Notes: a model not told the origin generated them from the letters alone. A stretch of DNA of 38,033 bases from DASZZV01 sp035544835 (GCA_035544835.1 DASZZV010000037.1:1-38033); one strand, 5' to 3'; shown: positions 22,953 through 31,249, numbered from the stretch's first letter. Made by a program: numbers and translations.

Positions 22953-25199
22953 ATGATCACAAAAGAACTTCAGGAAACTTTTAATCTCGCTGTGGCCGAA
23001 GCTGTTCGGCGACGTCACGAGTACATCACGCTCGAGCATCTGCTCTTCGCCCTGCTGCGCGACACCTCGGCGTCCGAGGTGATCGTCAACTGCGGCGGCG
23101 ATATCGCGGCGCTCCGGTCGAGCCTTGAAGAATTTTTCGGGGAACATCTGGAGGAACTTCCCGACGGCGTCGACCAGATGCCCACGCAGACCTCGACTCT
23201 CCAGCGCGTTCTCGAGTATGCGGTCATGCAGGGGCAGAGCTCAGGACGGAAGGAAATCGACGGCGGTCACATGCTGGCGGCGCTCTTTCAGGCCGAACAG
23301 AGTTACGCCGTTTATGTGCTGCGCCAGCAGGGCATCACGCGGCTGGACGTATTCAGCTACCTCGCCCACGGCATCTCCAAAATCGCCGACGAAAATGAGG
23401 AGCCGGCGGACGGCGAGGTTCCGGTCGGGGACGAGGAGTCTGAGCCGGCACGCCCGAATCGCGATCCGCTCGAGGCTTTCGCGGTCGACCTGGTGAAGCG
23501 AGCCAAAGAGGGTGGAATCGATCCTCTCATCGGCCGGACTCCGGAGTTGGAGCGAACGATCCAGATCCTTTGCCGGCGCCGTAAAAACAATCCTATTTAC
23601 GTAGGCGAGCCTGGCGTCGGCAAGACCGCCATCGCCGAAGGGCTGGCGCTGCATATCGCAAACGGCCAGGTGCCCGATGTTCTGAAAGACACCGAGGTTT
23701 ATGCGCTGGACATGGGTGCGGTCCTCGCTGGAACCAAGTATCGCGGAGAGTTCGAGCAGCGCTTCAAGGCCCTGATCACAGCGCTCAAGAAGCGCAAGGG
23801 ATCGATCCTCTTCATCGACGAGATTCACACCATTGTCGGTGCGGGCGCAGTGAGCGGCGGGTCGATGGACGCTTCCAACATCCTCAAGCCGGCTCTGGCG
23901 TCGGGAGATCTGCGCTGCATCGGATCGACTACCTATCCCGAGTACAAAGCAGCCTTCGATCGCGACAAGGCTTTGGCGCGCCGTTTTCAAAAGATCGAGG
24001 TCGGTGAGCCGACCGTCGAAGAGACTGTGCAGATCCTCGAGGGTCTCAAGCCTTATTACGAGGCACATCACAGCGTGAAGTACAGTCCCGAATCGATCCG
24101 ACTCGCCGCCGAGCTGGCTGCGAAGTACGTTCACGACCGTCATCTTCCCGACAAGGCCATCGACGTGATCGACGAAGCGGGAGCACGGATCCGCATGCTG
24201 CCCGTCGATCAGCGGCCGGAGTTCATCCTGACCAGTGACATCGAGCTCGTCGTGTCGAGAATCGCCAAGATCCCCACCAAGACCATCGCCGGATCCGAGA
24301 AGGAACGGCTGCAGCATCTGGAGCGGGATCTCCGCACCGTGATCTTTGGGCAGGACCGCGCCATCGAGCAGGTAGTCAATGCCATCAAGCTCTCCCGCTC
24401 GGGCCTCGGGCATCCCGAGAAACCGATCGGATCGTTTCTGTTCTCCGGACCGACCGGCGTCGGGAAGACCGAGCTGGCAAAACAGACCGCGAAGACGCTC
24501 GGAGTGGAGTTCCTTCGCTTCGACATGAGTGAGTACACCGAGCCGCACACGGTGTCGAGACTGATCGGCGCCCCGCCTGGTTACGTCGGGTTCGATCAGG
24601 GCGGTCTGCTGACCGAAGCGATCAACAAGACCCCTTACGCGGTGCTGGTCCTGGACGAGATCGAGAAAGCGCATCCGAACCTGTTCAGCATCCTCCTGCA
24701 GGTGATGGATCACGCCACGCTCACCGACAACAACGGGAAGAAGGCCGATTTCCGCAATGTCATTCTCATCATGACGACCAACGCCGGGGGTCGCGAGATG
24801 ACCGATGCCGCGGTCGGCTTTCAGAACCAGGGAAGCAGCGGAAAGGGTCGCGGCGCCATCGAGAAGATGTTCGCGCCGGAGTTCCGGAACCGACTCGACG
24901 CCTGGATCCCATTCGATCCTTTGACGTTCCCGACCATCGAGCGGGTGGTGGACAAGTTCATGGGCGAGCTGCGCGATCAGCTGATCCCGAAGAAGGTGAC
25001 GATCACTCTAATGGAAGCTGGGCGGAGCTGGCTGGCCAAGAAGGGATTCGACAAGCAGTACGGCGCTCGCCCCATGTCGCGGCTCATCCAGACCAGAATC
25101 AAGGAGCCGCTGGTCAACGAGCTCCTCTTCGGCAAGCTGCAGGAAGGCGGAGCAGTAGTGGTCGATGCCGAAGGCGACGAACTGAAGCTGGGGTTCTGA
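22953..25199 (+). CDS. clpA: ATP-dependent Clp protease ATPase subunit ClpA
   Basis: An AAA+ unfoldase that feeds substrates to ClpP, with ClpS as adaptor. At 748 residues it matches ClpA (E. coli 758). It has a double Clp-N domain (about 1-145, ITKELQETFNLAVAEAVRRR), an acidic linker (EENEEPADGEVPVGDEESEP), AAA1 with Walker A GEPGVGKT near residue 218 and FIDEIHTIVGAG, and AAA2 with Walker A GPTGVGKT near 498. GAPPGYVGFDQGG and the C-terminal QYGARPMSRLIQ follow. There is no ClpB-type coiled-coil middle domain. No Shine-Dalgarno precedes the ATG. clpP is not in the window. Confidence 0.97.
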   Translation: MITKELQETFNLAVAEAVRRRHEYITLEHLLFALLRDTSASEVIVNCGGDIAALRSSLEEFFGEHLEELPDGVDQMPTQTSTLQRVLEYAVMQGQSSGRKEIDGGHMLAALFQAEQSYAVYVLRQQGITRLDVFSYLAHGISKIADENEEPADGEVPVGDEESEPARPNRDPLEAFAVDLVKRAKEGGIDPLIGRTPELERTIQILCRRRKNNPIYVGEPGVGKTAIAEGLALHIANGQVPDVLKDTEVYALDMGAVLAGTKYRGEFEQRFKALITALKKRKGSILFIDEIHTIVGAGAVSGGSMDASNILKPALASGDLRCIGSTTYPEYKAAFDRDKALARRFQKIEVGEPTVEETVQILEGLKPYYEAHHSVKYSPESIRLAAELAAKYVHDRHLPDKAIDVIDEAGARIRMLPVDQRPEFILTSDIELVVSRIAKIPTKTIAGSEKERLQHLERDLRTVIFGQDRAIEQVVNAIKLSRSGLGHPEKPIGSFLFSGPTGVGKTELAKQTAKTLGVEFLRFDMSEYTEPHTVSRLIGAPPGYVGFDQGGLLTEAINKTPYAVLVLDEIEKAHPNLFSILLQVMDHATLTDNNGKKADFRNVILIMTTNAGGREMTDAAVGFQNQGSSGKGRGAIEKMFAPEFRNRLDAWIPFDPLTFPTIERVVDKFMGELRDQLIPKKVTITLMEAGRSWLAKKGFDKQYGARPMSRLIQTRIKEPLVNELLFGKLQEGGAVVVDAEGDELKLGF

Positions 25200-25260
25200 A
25201 CGTTCTTAAAGGATCTCGCCTACCAACCCTCTCCCTCGGAAGAGGGAAAAGCATCGCGCG

Positions 25261-25914
25261 TCACACGAATAGCTGCAGATTTCGTTTCTGCGTCGCTGCG
25301 AGAAGATCGAGATACGCATCGCGAGGCATCAGCGATCCGCCGAGGGCTCTGATGTGAGGAGTCATCATCTGCACGTCGATCCACTCCGCGCCGCGGGACC
25401 GCAGGTGCTCGATCAGATGCAGCAGCGCCAGTTTCGAAGCGTTCGACACGTGATGAAACATGCTCTCGCCGCTGTAGACACCATCGACTGCGACACCGTA
25501 TAACCCGCCGACCAGCCGCCCTTCCCGCCAAGTCTCGGCGCTGTGCGCGTAGCCGCGTTTGTGCAGATCGTTATAGGCCTTCCGCATTTCGGCGGTAATC
25601 CAGGTACCCGGTCCCTCTGGTCTCTTCGCAGCCGCGCAGGAGCGGATGACGCCATCAAAATCGCGATCGATCGTTAGCTCGAACGTGCTCCTTCTCGCCG
25701 CTCGGCTCAGACTGCGAGCCACGTGAAGCTCATCAAAACGAAGGACGGCTCGCTCTCGCGGGCAGAACCAGGGCAGCGGGTAACCGTCCATCGGCCAGGG
25801 AAAGATGCCGAGGCGATAGGCAGTGACGAGGTTGTGCCATTGCAGGTTTCCGCCGATCCCCACGAGACCGTCGTCGGGCGTCTCGCGCGGATTGGGAAAC
25901 TCCATTGAGCTCAT
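25261..25914 (-). CDS. aat: Leucyl/phenylalanyl-tRNA-protein transferase
   Basis: Adds Leu or Phe from aminoacyl-tRNA to the N-terminus of proteins starting with Arg or Lys, making them ClpS substrates. The 217 residues show the family pattern: FPNPRETPDDGLVGIGG, AYRLGIFPWPMDGYPLPWFC, PEGPGTWITAEMRKAYNDLH, GGLYGVAVDGVYSGESMFHH and the final HIRALGGSLMPRDAYL. It converges on clpA with a 61 bp gap, so it is a separate transcript serving the same pathway. Start candidates are ATG 25914 and ATG 25905; the second gives MEFPNPRE, closer to many homologues. Confidence 0.97.
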   Translation of the reverse strand: MSSMEFPNPRETPDDGLVGIGGNLQWHNLVTAYRLGIFPWPMDGYPLPWFCPRERAVLRFDELHVARSLSRAARRSTFELTIDRDFDGVIRSCAAAKRPEGPGTWITAEMRKAYNDLHKRGYAHSAETWREGRLVGGLYGVAVDGVYSGESMFHHVSNASKLALLHLIEHLRSRGAEWIDVQMMTPHIRALGGSLMPRDAYLDLLAATQKRNLQLFV

Positions 25915-25968
25915 CTCAGAGGACCGCAGAACCTGAACCCCTGATTATCGTAAACATGCGCAAGGGGA

Positions 25969-26091
25969 AATCCGAATTTCGAATTTCGAATTTCGGATTT
26001 AGAAGAGGCCGCCGGGCAGTCTTGAAACTCTCCGGAAAAGCAGTTTCGCTCATTTCAAATTCGAAATTCGAAAATTCGCATTTCGAAATCA
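25969..26091. repeat. Heptamer stem-loop (unit GAATTTC), family E
   Basis: Arm 25969-26000 (tandem GAATTTC) and arm 26051-26091 (tandem GAAATTC with one extra A) are inverted copies with a ~50 bp loop. It lies between aat and the broken phosphatase gene, ending about 14 bp before the latter's ATG. Confidence 0.75.
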
Positions 26092-26104
26092 CCACCCCAC
26101 TATC

Positions 26105-26834
26105 ATGAGCGTCTCGATGAAACGATATCTCCAGGCCCTTGCTTTTGTGATTGGCGCTCCAGTTCTGCTGGTTCTTCTACCGCGCTTCACCGCTTCCGGG
26201 AGGATTGATCGGAGTGGCATTTGGCGACGTGGCCGGGCATGGGCTGACCAGCGGAATCGTGATGGCCATGGCCAAGTCAGCCCTCCTGGTGCAGGTCGGC
26301 TACGACGCCTCGCCATTTCGTGTCATGGAAGTGCTCAATGAGATCGTCCTGAAAACGGCACCGAAAAGGATGTTGATGACCTTCTTCTTCGGTCTGCTCG
26401 ATCCGGCCACGCGAACGCTTCGCTTCTCCTCGGCCGGCCACCTCGATCCCTACGTCTTCCGTTCGGAGACTCGAAAGCTGGAGGCACTGTCGTCCTGGGG
26501 ATTCCCGCTGGGAGTTCGTCGGCGAGACCCCTTCCAGGAGCACACGGCCACCTTCGCTGAAGGCGACCGGCTCGTTCTATACAGTGATGGACTGATCGAG
26601 GCACTCGACGACGACGGCGAACCATTTGGCTTCCATCGATTCGAGAATGTCGTCATCGAGCATGGCGGTGACTCGGCCGAGCAGTTGAAGCGTGCATTGC
26701 TGAATGCGGTGAAAAAGTTCACGCGGAACAGACCGGCCGAGGACGATCAGACATTGGTCGTCATCTCCTTCGAGGGCGAGTTGTCTCCGACGCGGCAGCA
26801 TGTCGTATCAGCCGATCCTGTCTTCTCGGCCTGA
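26105..26834 (+). pseudogene. Remnant of a membrane SpoIIE-type PP2C phosphatase
   Basis: ATG 26105 begins a membrane segment (MSVSMKRYLQALAFVIGAPV...) that loses homology after about residue 28. A phosphatase domain appears in the next frame from about 26190: GGLIGVAFGDVAGHGLTSG, then YSDGLIEALDDDGEPFG and RPAEDDQTLVVISF. The retained part has the second metal motif and the C-terminal Asp residues but lacks the first GGDxxD motif and any GAF/HAMP/PAS region. The simplest reading is an internal deletion plus frameshift of a sensor-phosphatase (RsbU-like) gene. Alternatively, the 3' part may still be translated from TTG 26151 or GTG 26216 as a short, probably inactive protein. Confidence 0.65.
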
Positions 26835-26865
26835 CCTTAACCCGCATCGTCCTTGCGGTCGGGTC

Positions 26866-26974
26866 TTGTGTGGCACAGGCACTCTTGCCTGTGTGCCGCG
26901 GCGTTCCTGCAACACTTCACAGGGAGGTCGGCCTCGACGGCCGACACACAGGCAAGAGTGCCTGTGCCACACAA
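26866..26974 (-). repeat. Family A inverted-repeat element, copy 4 (inverted)
   Basis: Exact 30 bp arms at 26866-26895 and 26945-26974. The asymmetric interior is the reverse complement of copies 1-3 (the GTCGGCCTCGACGGCC block lies next to the right arm) and is about 14 bp shorter. It lies between the convergent ends of the phosphatase remnant and the lipoprotein gene. Confidence 0.9.
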
Positions 26975-26997
26975 GACCCAGAATCACGCTCCCAGGG

Positions 26998-27408
26998 TTA
27001 CCGCGTGACCAAAAGCGTCGCCACGTACTGTGAGGAATCGATCCGCGTATCCACCTTTGGATAGGGCGAGAGGACCATGAGCTTGATGTGATACGAGGCG
27101 AAGTCGACCTCGATCGGCGACGAGGCGTTGGTATTCAGCGTCAGCTTCTGCTCCTGATCGCTTCCGCTTCGTACGCCCAGGACGACTTCGGCATTCCCCG
27201 CCCAGACGCAAACGACTCCGGTGGCGCAGCGCGAGTCGTTGTCCACCGAGGTCAGGCGAAGATGCAGAGACCCATCGACCGTCACCTCTTGTCCGATGTG
27301 AAGGTCAACCTGTTGCGGCGTCATCTTAGTCGGCGCCGTTGGCGAGCCATCACTCCCCGAGCAACAGCAAAGCAGCAAGGCAAACAGGGCGGCTGATAGA
27401 CTCCTCAT
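26998..27408 (-). CDS. Small predicted lipoprotein
   Basis: A 136-residue exported protein. The N-terminus MRSLSAALFALLLCCCSGSD is a lipoprotein-type signal with a run of Cys at the cleavage site. The mature part is beta-rich (VDLHIGQEVTVDGSLHLRLT, CVWAGNAEVVLGVR, IEVDFASYHIKLMVLSPYPK) and resembles small uncharacterised lipoproteins with an immunoglobulin-like or Greek-key fold. The CATGVVCVWAGNAEV motif is frequent in such proteins. The frame extends upstream to 27540 but over the divergent neighbour's start, so ATG 27408 is chosen. TACAAT lies 10 nt before it. It is divergent from the LMF-family gene. Function is unknown. Confidence 0.75.
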   Translation of the reverse strand: MRSLSAALFALLLCCCSGSDGSPTAPTKMTPQQVDLHIGQEVTVDGSLHLRLTSVDNDSRCATGVVCVWAGNAEVVLGVRSGSDQEQKLTLNTNASSPIEVDFASYHIKLMVLSPYPKVDTRIDSSQYVATLLVTR

Positions 27409-27441
27409 GACCGCCGCAATTGTATCGCTCCCGAATGGATT

Positions 27442-28980
27442 TTGCGGCACTGCACGAACGTGGCAGCCGAAACGGAATCCGCGAGCCTCGATAAGCCACC
27501 GCTGACGATTCCCGCCAGCGGCGAAGTCTCTTCGTATCACTGGGCGAGCTTTATCTTCCTGAGGTGCCTCGGCCTCATCTTTCTCTCGGCATTCTATTCA
27601 CTGCTCCGACAGATTCATGGGCTCATCGGACCGCACGGAATTCTCCCGACTGCCTCCTACCTCGCGATGGTAACCGAGGCGTATCCACGTGCACGATTCT
27701 GGTTCGCACCGACGTTTCTGTGGCTTTCCTCCAGCGACCTGGCACTGAGCCTGCTCGTCTGGGTCGGGATCGTCGCCTCACTGGCGATCACCTTCAATCT
27801 CGCTCCGCGAATCAGTATCGCCGTTGCATGGCTCTGCTTCCTGTCGTTCGTCACAGCGACTCAGGTGTTCTCGTCGTATCAGTCGGACGGCATGTTGCTG
27901 GAGGCAGGAATCATCTCGCTGTTCCTGGCGCCGGGCGGACTGCGACCGAGGGTTTCCGATGCCGCGCCTCTGAGCAGCGCTGCACAGTGGATGCTGCGTT
28001 GGGAGTGGTTCCGCATTTACTTCGAGTCCGGCGTCGTGAAGCTGGCCAGCGGAGAGCCGCAGTGGCGGAATTTCACGGCCATGGACAAATACTATGAGAA
28101 CGGGCCGCTGCCGACCTGGATTGGCTGGTACACGCAGCAACTCCCGCACTCCTTTCACGCCCTGACCGTCGTCGTCACGCTGGTCACGGAGCTGTTCATC
28201 GCCTGGATGGTGTTCTTTCCGAAAAAGTTCCGAATCGTCTGCTTTTTCATCGTCACCGCCCTTCAGATCGGAATCATCGCCACCGCCAACTACGCTTTTC
28301 TCAACTACCTCGTGCTCGTTCTCGGGATTCTTCTAGTCGACGATGACTTCCTGGCGCGGTTTCGGATGCCCAGGCCGCTCGTGCGCGTGGGGGCGATTCA
28401 TCCCGCTGCCCGAAATGCCGGTCTCTCCTTTCTCGGGTGGATCCTGGTCGCTACGATCACGATCTTTTTCGCTTCCGCGCTCCCTCTGCCTCTGCTCGCT
28501 CCGGCCATCGCGCTGCAACCCTTCCGCGTTGCCAGCTCCTACGGTCTGTTCGCAGTGATGACACGACAACGGAACGAGATCGAGTTTCAAGGGACGATCG
28601 ACGGCCGGCACTGGACGCCGTATCGATTCCGCTATAAGCCACAGAACATCAATGAGGCGCCGGGAATCTACGCGCCCTATCAGCCGCGATTCGAATGGAA
28701 TCTCTGGTTTGCGTCGCTCGATGACTGGCGGCAGAACGATTGGGTCGTGGCCACATCGGCTCGCCTGCTCGATGGCGAACCGAGCGTTCTCACGCTATTT
28801 CGCGCCGATCCATTTCAAGGAAAGAAGCCCGTCGCGGTGCGCTCGATTCTATTTCGCTATTGGTTCACCGACCGGCCGACCCACACCTCGACCGGAGCAT
28901 GGTGGAATCGAGAAGAAATCGGCGCGTATGGGCCGATGGTTCGACGCGGAGCGGATGGGCGGGCGGAGGCCGGACCGTAA
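27442..28980 (+). CDS. Lipase maturation factor (LMF) family membrane protein
   Basis: A 512-residue polytopic membrane protein with about seven or eight helices in the first 360 residues. Family signatures are SYQSDGMLLEAGIISLFLAP, WFRIYFESGVVKLASGEPQW, TAMDKYYENGPLPTWIGWY. The soluble C-terminal part has YAPYQPRFEWNLWFASL and FTDRPTHTSTGAWWNREEIG, as in bacterial LMF1-like proteins. The eukaryotic member folds secreted lipases in the ER; the bacterial role is unknown. No in-frame ATG exists near the N-terminus; TTG 27442 or GTG 27460 must be used. An out-of-frame 19-codon ORF starts at ATG 27435. The C-terminus is complete and the stop is followed within 3 bp by a family B repeat. Confidence 0.85.
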   Translation: MRHCTNVAAETESASLDKPPLTIPASGEVSSYHWASFIFLRCLGLIFLSAFYSLLRQIHGLIGPHGILPTASYLAMVTEAYPRARFWFAPTFLWLSSSDLALSLLVWVGIVASLAITFNLAPRISIAVAWLCFLSFVTATQVFSSYQSDGMLLEAGIISLFLAPGGLRPRVSDAAPLSSAAQWMLRWEWFRIYFESGVVKLASGEPQWRNFTAMDKYYENGPLPTWIGWYTQQLPHSFHALTVVVTLVTELFIAWMVFFPKKFRIVCFFIVTALQIGIIATANYAFLNYLVLVLGILLVDDDFLARFRMPRPLVRVGAIHPAARNAGLSFLGWILVATITIFFASALPLPLLAPAIALQPFRVASSYGLFAVMTRQRNEIEFQGTIDGRHWTPYRFRYKPQNINEAPGIYAPYQPRFEWNLWFASLDDWRQNDWVVATSARLLDGEPSVLTLFRADPFQGKKPVAVRSILFRYWFTDRPTHTSTGAWWNREEIGAYGPMVRRGADGRAEAGP

Positions 28981-28982
28981 CC

Positions 28983-29108
28983 CGGAGTGGCGACATCCTG
29001 TCGCCTGGCTCGGCGGCGTCCCGCGCCGCCGCCCGATGTCGGATCGCTTACGCGAGAACGGCGGCGCGGGACGCCGCCGAGCCAGGCGGCAAAGATGCCG
29101 CCACTCCG
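28983..29108. repeat. Family B GC-rich palindrome, copy 2
   Basis: An imperfect palindrome from CGGAGTGGCGACATCCTG to the complementary end at 29108, nearly identical to 7692-7828. It lies 3 bp after the LMF-family stop and 12 bp from the stop of the convergent oxidoreductase gene, filling the whole gap, so it is the only candidate terminator for both. Confidence 0.88.
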
Positions 29109-29119
29109 AAATGCTCCCC

Positions 29120-30343
29120 TCAGATCACAATCGTCTCGTGAATCTCTTTCCCCGCCTTGAAGCGCGCCAGCGACAGCGGTGTGCAGTCGAGCGTTTTATA
29201 TTCGCCGAAGCGGATGAGCTCCGCCAACGAGAGGCCGGCCGCTGGTGCCTCCATGGCTCCGTGGCCGGAGAAGCCGGTCGCCAGGATCAGTCCTTTGACC
29301 TCGGGGTGGAATCCGATCACGGCGTTGTGATCGGCGATGTTGGTGTCATACAGCCCGCCCCACATCGACACCAGCCGGCATCGCTCCATACCCGGGATCC
29401 GCTCCTGAAGGTAATAGTTGATCTTTTCTTCGTAATACTGGCTGTCAGGCGTGATGTCGAAGCCCGGCTCGGTATTCGGATCGGCCCTTCCGATCAGAAG
29501 ATTCGGTCCCTCCGGACGAAAGTAAATGCCGTTGTCGACGATGGTCATCGGCACACGGTCGAACCCTTCGATGGGAGGAAAATTGGTGATGAACATCATC
29601 CGTTTGAGCGGTACCACCGGCGGCAATTGCCCCCCGCTCAACCCGGAGCGCTCCATCAACTGGTTGCTCCACGCTCCCGCCGCGAGAAGCAGCGTCTCGC
29701 ACTCCAGGCGGCTCCCGTTCATCAGCAGCACGCCTCGGCATACACCGTCCTCGATCAGAAGGCGGTCGACCTCGCGGTTGAGCTGCAACACAGCCCTGCC
29801 ATTCAGCCCCTCCAGCCCTCGCTCGAAATAGGCTTGCGCTGCGGCGGAAGGATCGAACGCTCCGCAGTCGGGGCCGAAGACACCGCCGACGATCGGCTTC
29901 ATCCCGAGAATCTCGTTCACCTCTGGATCGATGTGATCGACCGAGGTTCGAAGTCCCGGGACCTTCTTCTCCACTTCCTCCGGCGACAGGAACTCGATGC
30001 GCACGCCGTTCGCGGCCCACTTCTCCCCATACGTCTTCGCCTCATCGAAATTGTCGCCGTACTGACAGAAGAGATAGCCCCGCTGATCGAACCCGATGGG
30101 GAAGCCGAGCTCCTCGCGGAATCCCTTGAGCTTCGGAATCGAATACGTGGTCAGGCGCATGTTGATCTCGGTTGTCCAGATGTTCCGAAACCCTCCGGCC
30201 GATAAAGCCGTCGAACCCTTAGACAGCGCGTCCTCACGTTCGAGGACCAGAGTCCTGCCGGGATAGCCGAGAGTGGAAAGGTGATACAGCGCGCTGCCTC
30301 CGATGATGCCGCCGCCGATGATGATCGTGTCGAAATCTGCCAT
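29120..30343 (-). CDS. FAD-dependent oxidoreductase, DAO family
   Basis: A 407-residue cytosolic flavoprotein of the D-amino-acid oxidase/sarcosine oxidase/glycine oxidase superfamily. The dinucleotide motif IIGGGIIGGSALYHLSTLGY sits at the N-terminus, followed by VLEREDALSKGSTALSAGGFRNIW. The substrate-domain pattern LLAAGAWSNQLMERSG and the C-terminal FAD motif LILATGFSGHGAMEAPAAG are visible. Such enzymes oxidise secondary or primary amines of small amino acids; the particular substrate is not evident. ATG 30343 is preceded by AAAGGA, and the gene starts 19 bp after the comF stop, so the two form an operon. Confidence 0.9.
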   Translation of the reverse strand: MADFDTIIIGGGIIGGSALYHLSTLGYPGRTLVLEREDALSKGSTALSAGGFRNIWTTEINMRLTTYSIPKLKGFREELGFPIGFDQRGYLFCQYGDNFDEAKTYGEKWAANGVRIEFLSPEEVEKKVPGLRTSVDHIDPEVNEILGMKPIVGGVFGPDCGAFDPSAAAQAYFERGLEGLNGRAVLQLNREVDRLLIEDGVCRGVLLMNGSRLECETLLLAAGAWSNQLMERSGLSGGQLPPVVPLKRMMFITNFPPIEGFDRVPMTIVDNGIYFRPEGPNLLIGRADPNTEPGFDITPDSQYYEEKINYYLQERIPGMERCRLVSMWGGLYDTNIADHNAVIGFHPEVKGLILATGFSGHGAMEAPAAGLSLAELIRFGEYKTLDCTPLSLARFKAGKEIHETIVI

Positions 30344-30362
30344 TAGTTTCCTTTGCTCCAGC

Positions 30363-31097
30363 TCAGGCGCGGGCCAGCGTCACGGCGCAGACGCGCACAG
30401 CTCCCTTCTTCTTCAAGGCCAGGGCGCATGCTTTGAGCGTCTCGCCGGTGGTGCAGATGTCGTCCACGAGCAGAATCGAGGAACCGATGCATCCCGGTCG
30501 AGCCGAGTAAGCGGCTCGCACATTGGCGGCCCGGTCTTCTCGACTGAGAGAAGACTGGGGCTGCGTGTTGATCGTTTTCTCGAGCCATCCGCGGCGCAGC
30601 GCAATGCCGGTTTGACGCGCGACTCCTCGGGCCAGCAGAGCGGCTTGATTGTAACCGCGCTTCTGTCGCTTTGCGCGATGCATCGGGACGGGGACCACGG
30701 CCGAGAATTCGAGATCACCACGAAGCTCGAGCGCTTCGACGAGAAGGGTCGACAATGCCGCCCCCAGAAAGTCGTGCCGGGCGAATTTCAGAGCATGAAC
30801 CACATCGACGGTCCCCTGCCGATAGTGACCCCAGCTGTCGATCCAGTCGAGAGGCGACGACGAAGATTGACATTCGATGCACGTAAAGACTTCCGCGCGA
30901 TCATGTCCGTCCCAGGGAAGCGCGCAACGACTGCAGCGGGCTCCACTGAGCCGCGGCAGTTCATCCCAGCAACGACGGCAGCACGAGGCGACTCGGGAGA
31001 CTCCCCAGCCCAGCTCCTCACCGCAGACCACACAGGGCGATGGCACAAGAGCACGCAGCAATTCGGCGCCGGCAACTGCCATTTCGCTGAGGGACAC
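30363..31097 (-). CDS. comF: ComF family phosphoribosyltransferase-like protein
   Basis: Related to ComFC/GntX, linked to DNA uptake or use of external DNA. The N-terminal zinc-ribbon part has Cys pairs (CVVCGEE, CCRRCWDE, CSRCALP, CIEC). The type I PRTase domain has PVPMHRAKRQKRGYNQAALLA, the signature PRPP motif ILLVDDICTTGETLKACA and a helical linker between. The frame is open to 31193 but that part crosses a hairpin. GTG 31097, 6 nt after TACAAT, or ATG 31082 are the plausible starts (244 or 239 residues). It precedes the FAD oxidoreductase in one operon. Confidence 0.9.
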   Translation of the reverse strand: MSLSEMAVAGAELLRALVPSPCVVCGEELGWGVSRVASCCRRCWDELPRLSGARCSRCALPWDGHDRAEVFTCIECQSSSSPLDWIDSWGHYRQGTVDVVHALKFARHDFLGAALSTLLVEALELRGDLEFSAVVPVPMHRAKRQKRGYNQAALLARGVARQTGIALRRGWLEKTINTQPQSSLSREDRAANVRAAYSARPGCIGSSILLVDDICTTGETLKACALALKKKGAVRVCAVTLARA

Positions 31098-31103
31098 CCC
31101 GGC

Positions 31104-31109
31104 ATTGTA
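31104..31109 (-). promoter_or_regulatory. Possible -10 box for comF
   Basis: TACAAT on the minus strand ends 6 nt before the in-frame GTG at 31097. No good -35 is seen at normal spacing. Confidence 0.4.
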
Positions 31110-31128
31110 CTGACCTTCTGTCGCACTA

Positions 31129-31174
31129 AGTGTCCAGGGGGGAGGCGGCAGCCGCCTCCCCCCCTTGGAACACT
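31129..31174. repeat. Strong hairpin in a divergent promoter gap
   Basis: Arms AGTGTCCAGGGGGGAGGCGG and the near-complement ending TTGGAACACT pair over about 21 bp with two bulges and almost no loop. It lies between the divergent comF and outer-membrane-type genes, upstream of both predicted promoters. Confidence 0.75.
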
Positions 31175-31213
31175 CCATTCCCAGCCAACCCAAGCGAACC
31201 CATCCACCCCGAA

Positions 31214-31242
31214 TTGAAAGGACACATTCGATTGCTTATAGT
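31214..31242 (+). promoter_or_regulatory. Sigma-70-type promoter of the outer-membrane-type gene
   Basis: TTGAAA (31214-31219), 17 bp spacer, TATAGT (31237-31242), then 7 nt to the ATG at 31250. This is the best promoter in the window and predicts transcription starting at the A of the start codon. Confidence 0.7.
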
Positions 31243-31249
31243 GACGCGC

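Noticed and set aside
23241..24713. Long open frame on the minus strand opposite clpA
   Set aside because: Shadow of clpA, rich in Leu/Asp/Arg without domain pattern.
25227..25246. Hairpin between clpA and aat as a terminator
   Set aside because: Only a 6 bp stem (CCCTCT/AGAGGG) with an 8-nt loop and no T-run on the downstream side of either gene; too weak to list.
27435..27494. 19-codon ORF starting at the ATG upstream of the LMF gene, considered as a leader peptide or as the true start
   Set aside because: It is out of frame with the LMF gene and has no attenuator-like codon run or ribosome site.
28652..30205. Open frame of 517 codons on the plus strand across the LMF gene end, family B repeat and oxidoreductase gene
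   Set aside because: Overlaps two well-supported genes and a repeat; the translation has no domain pattern.
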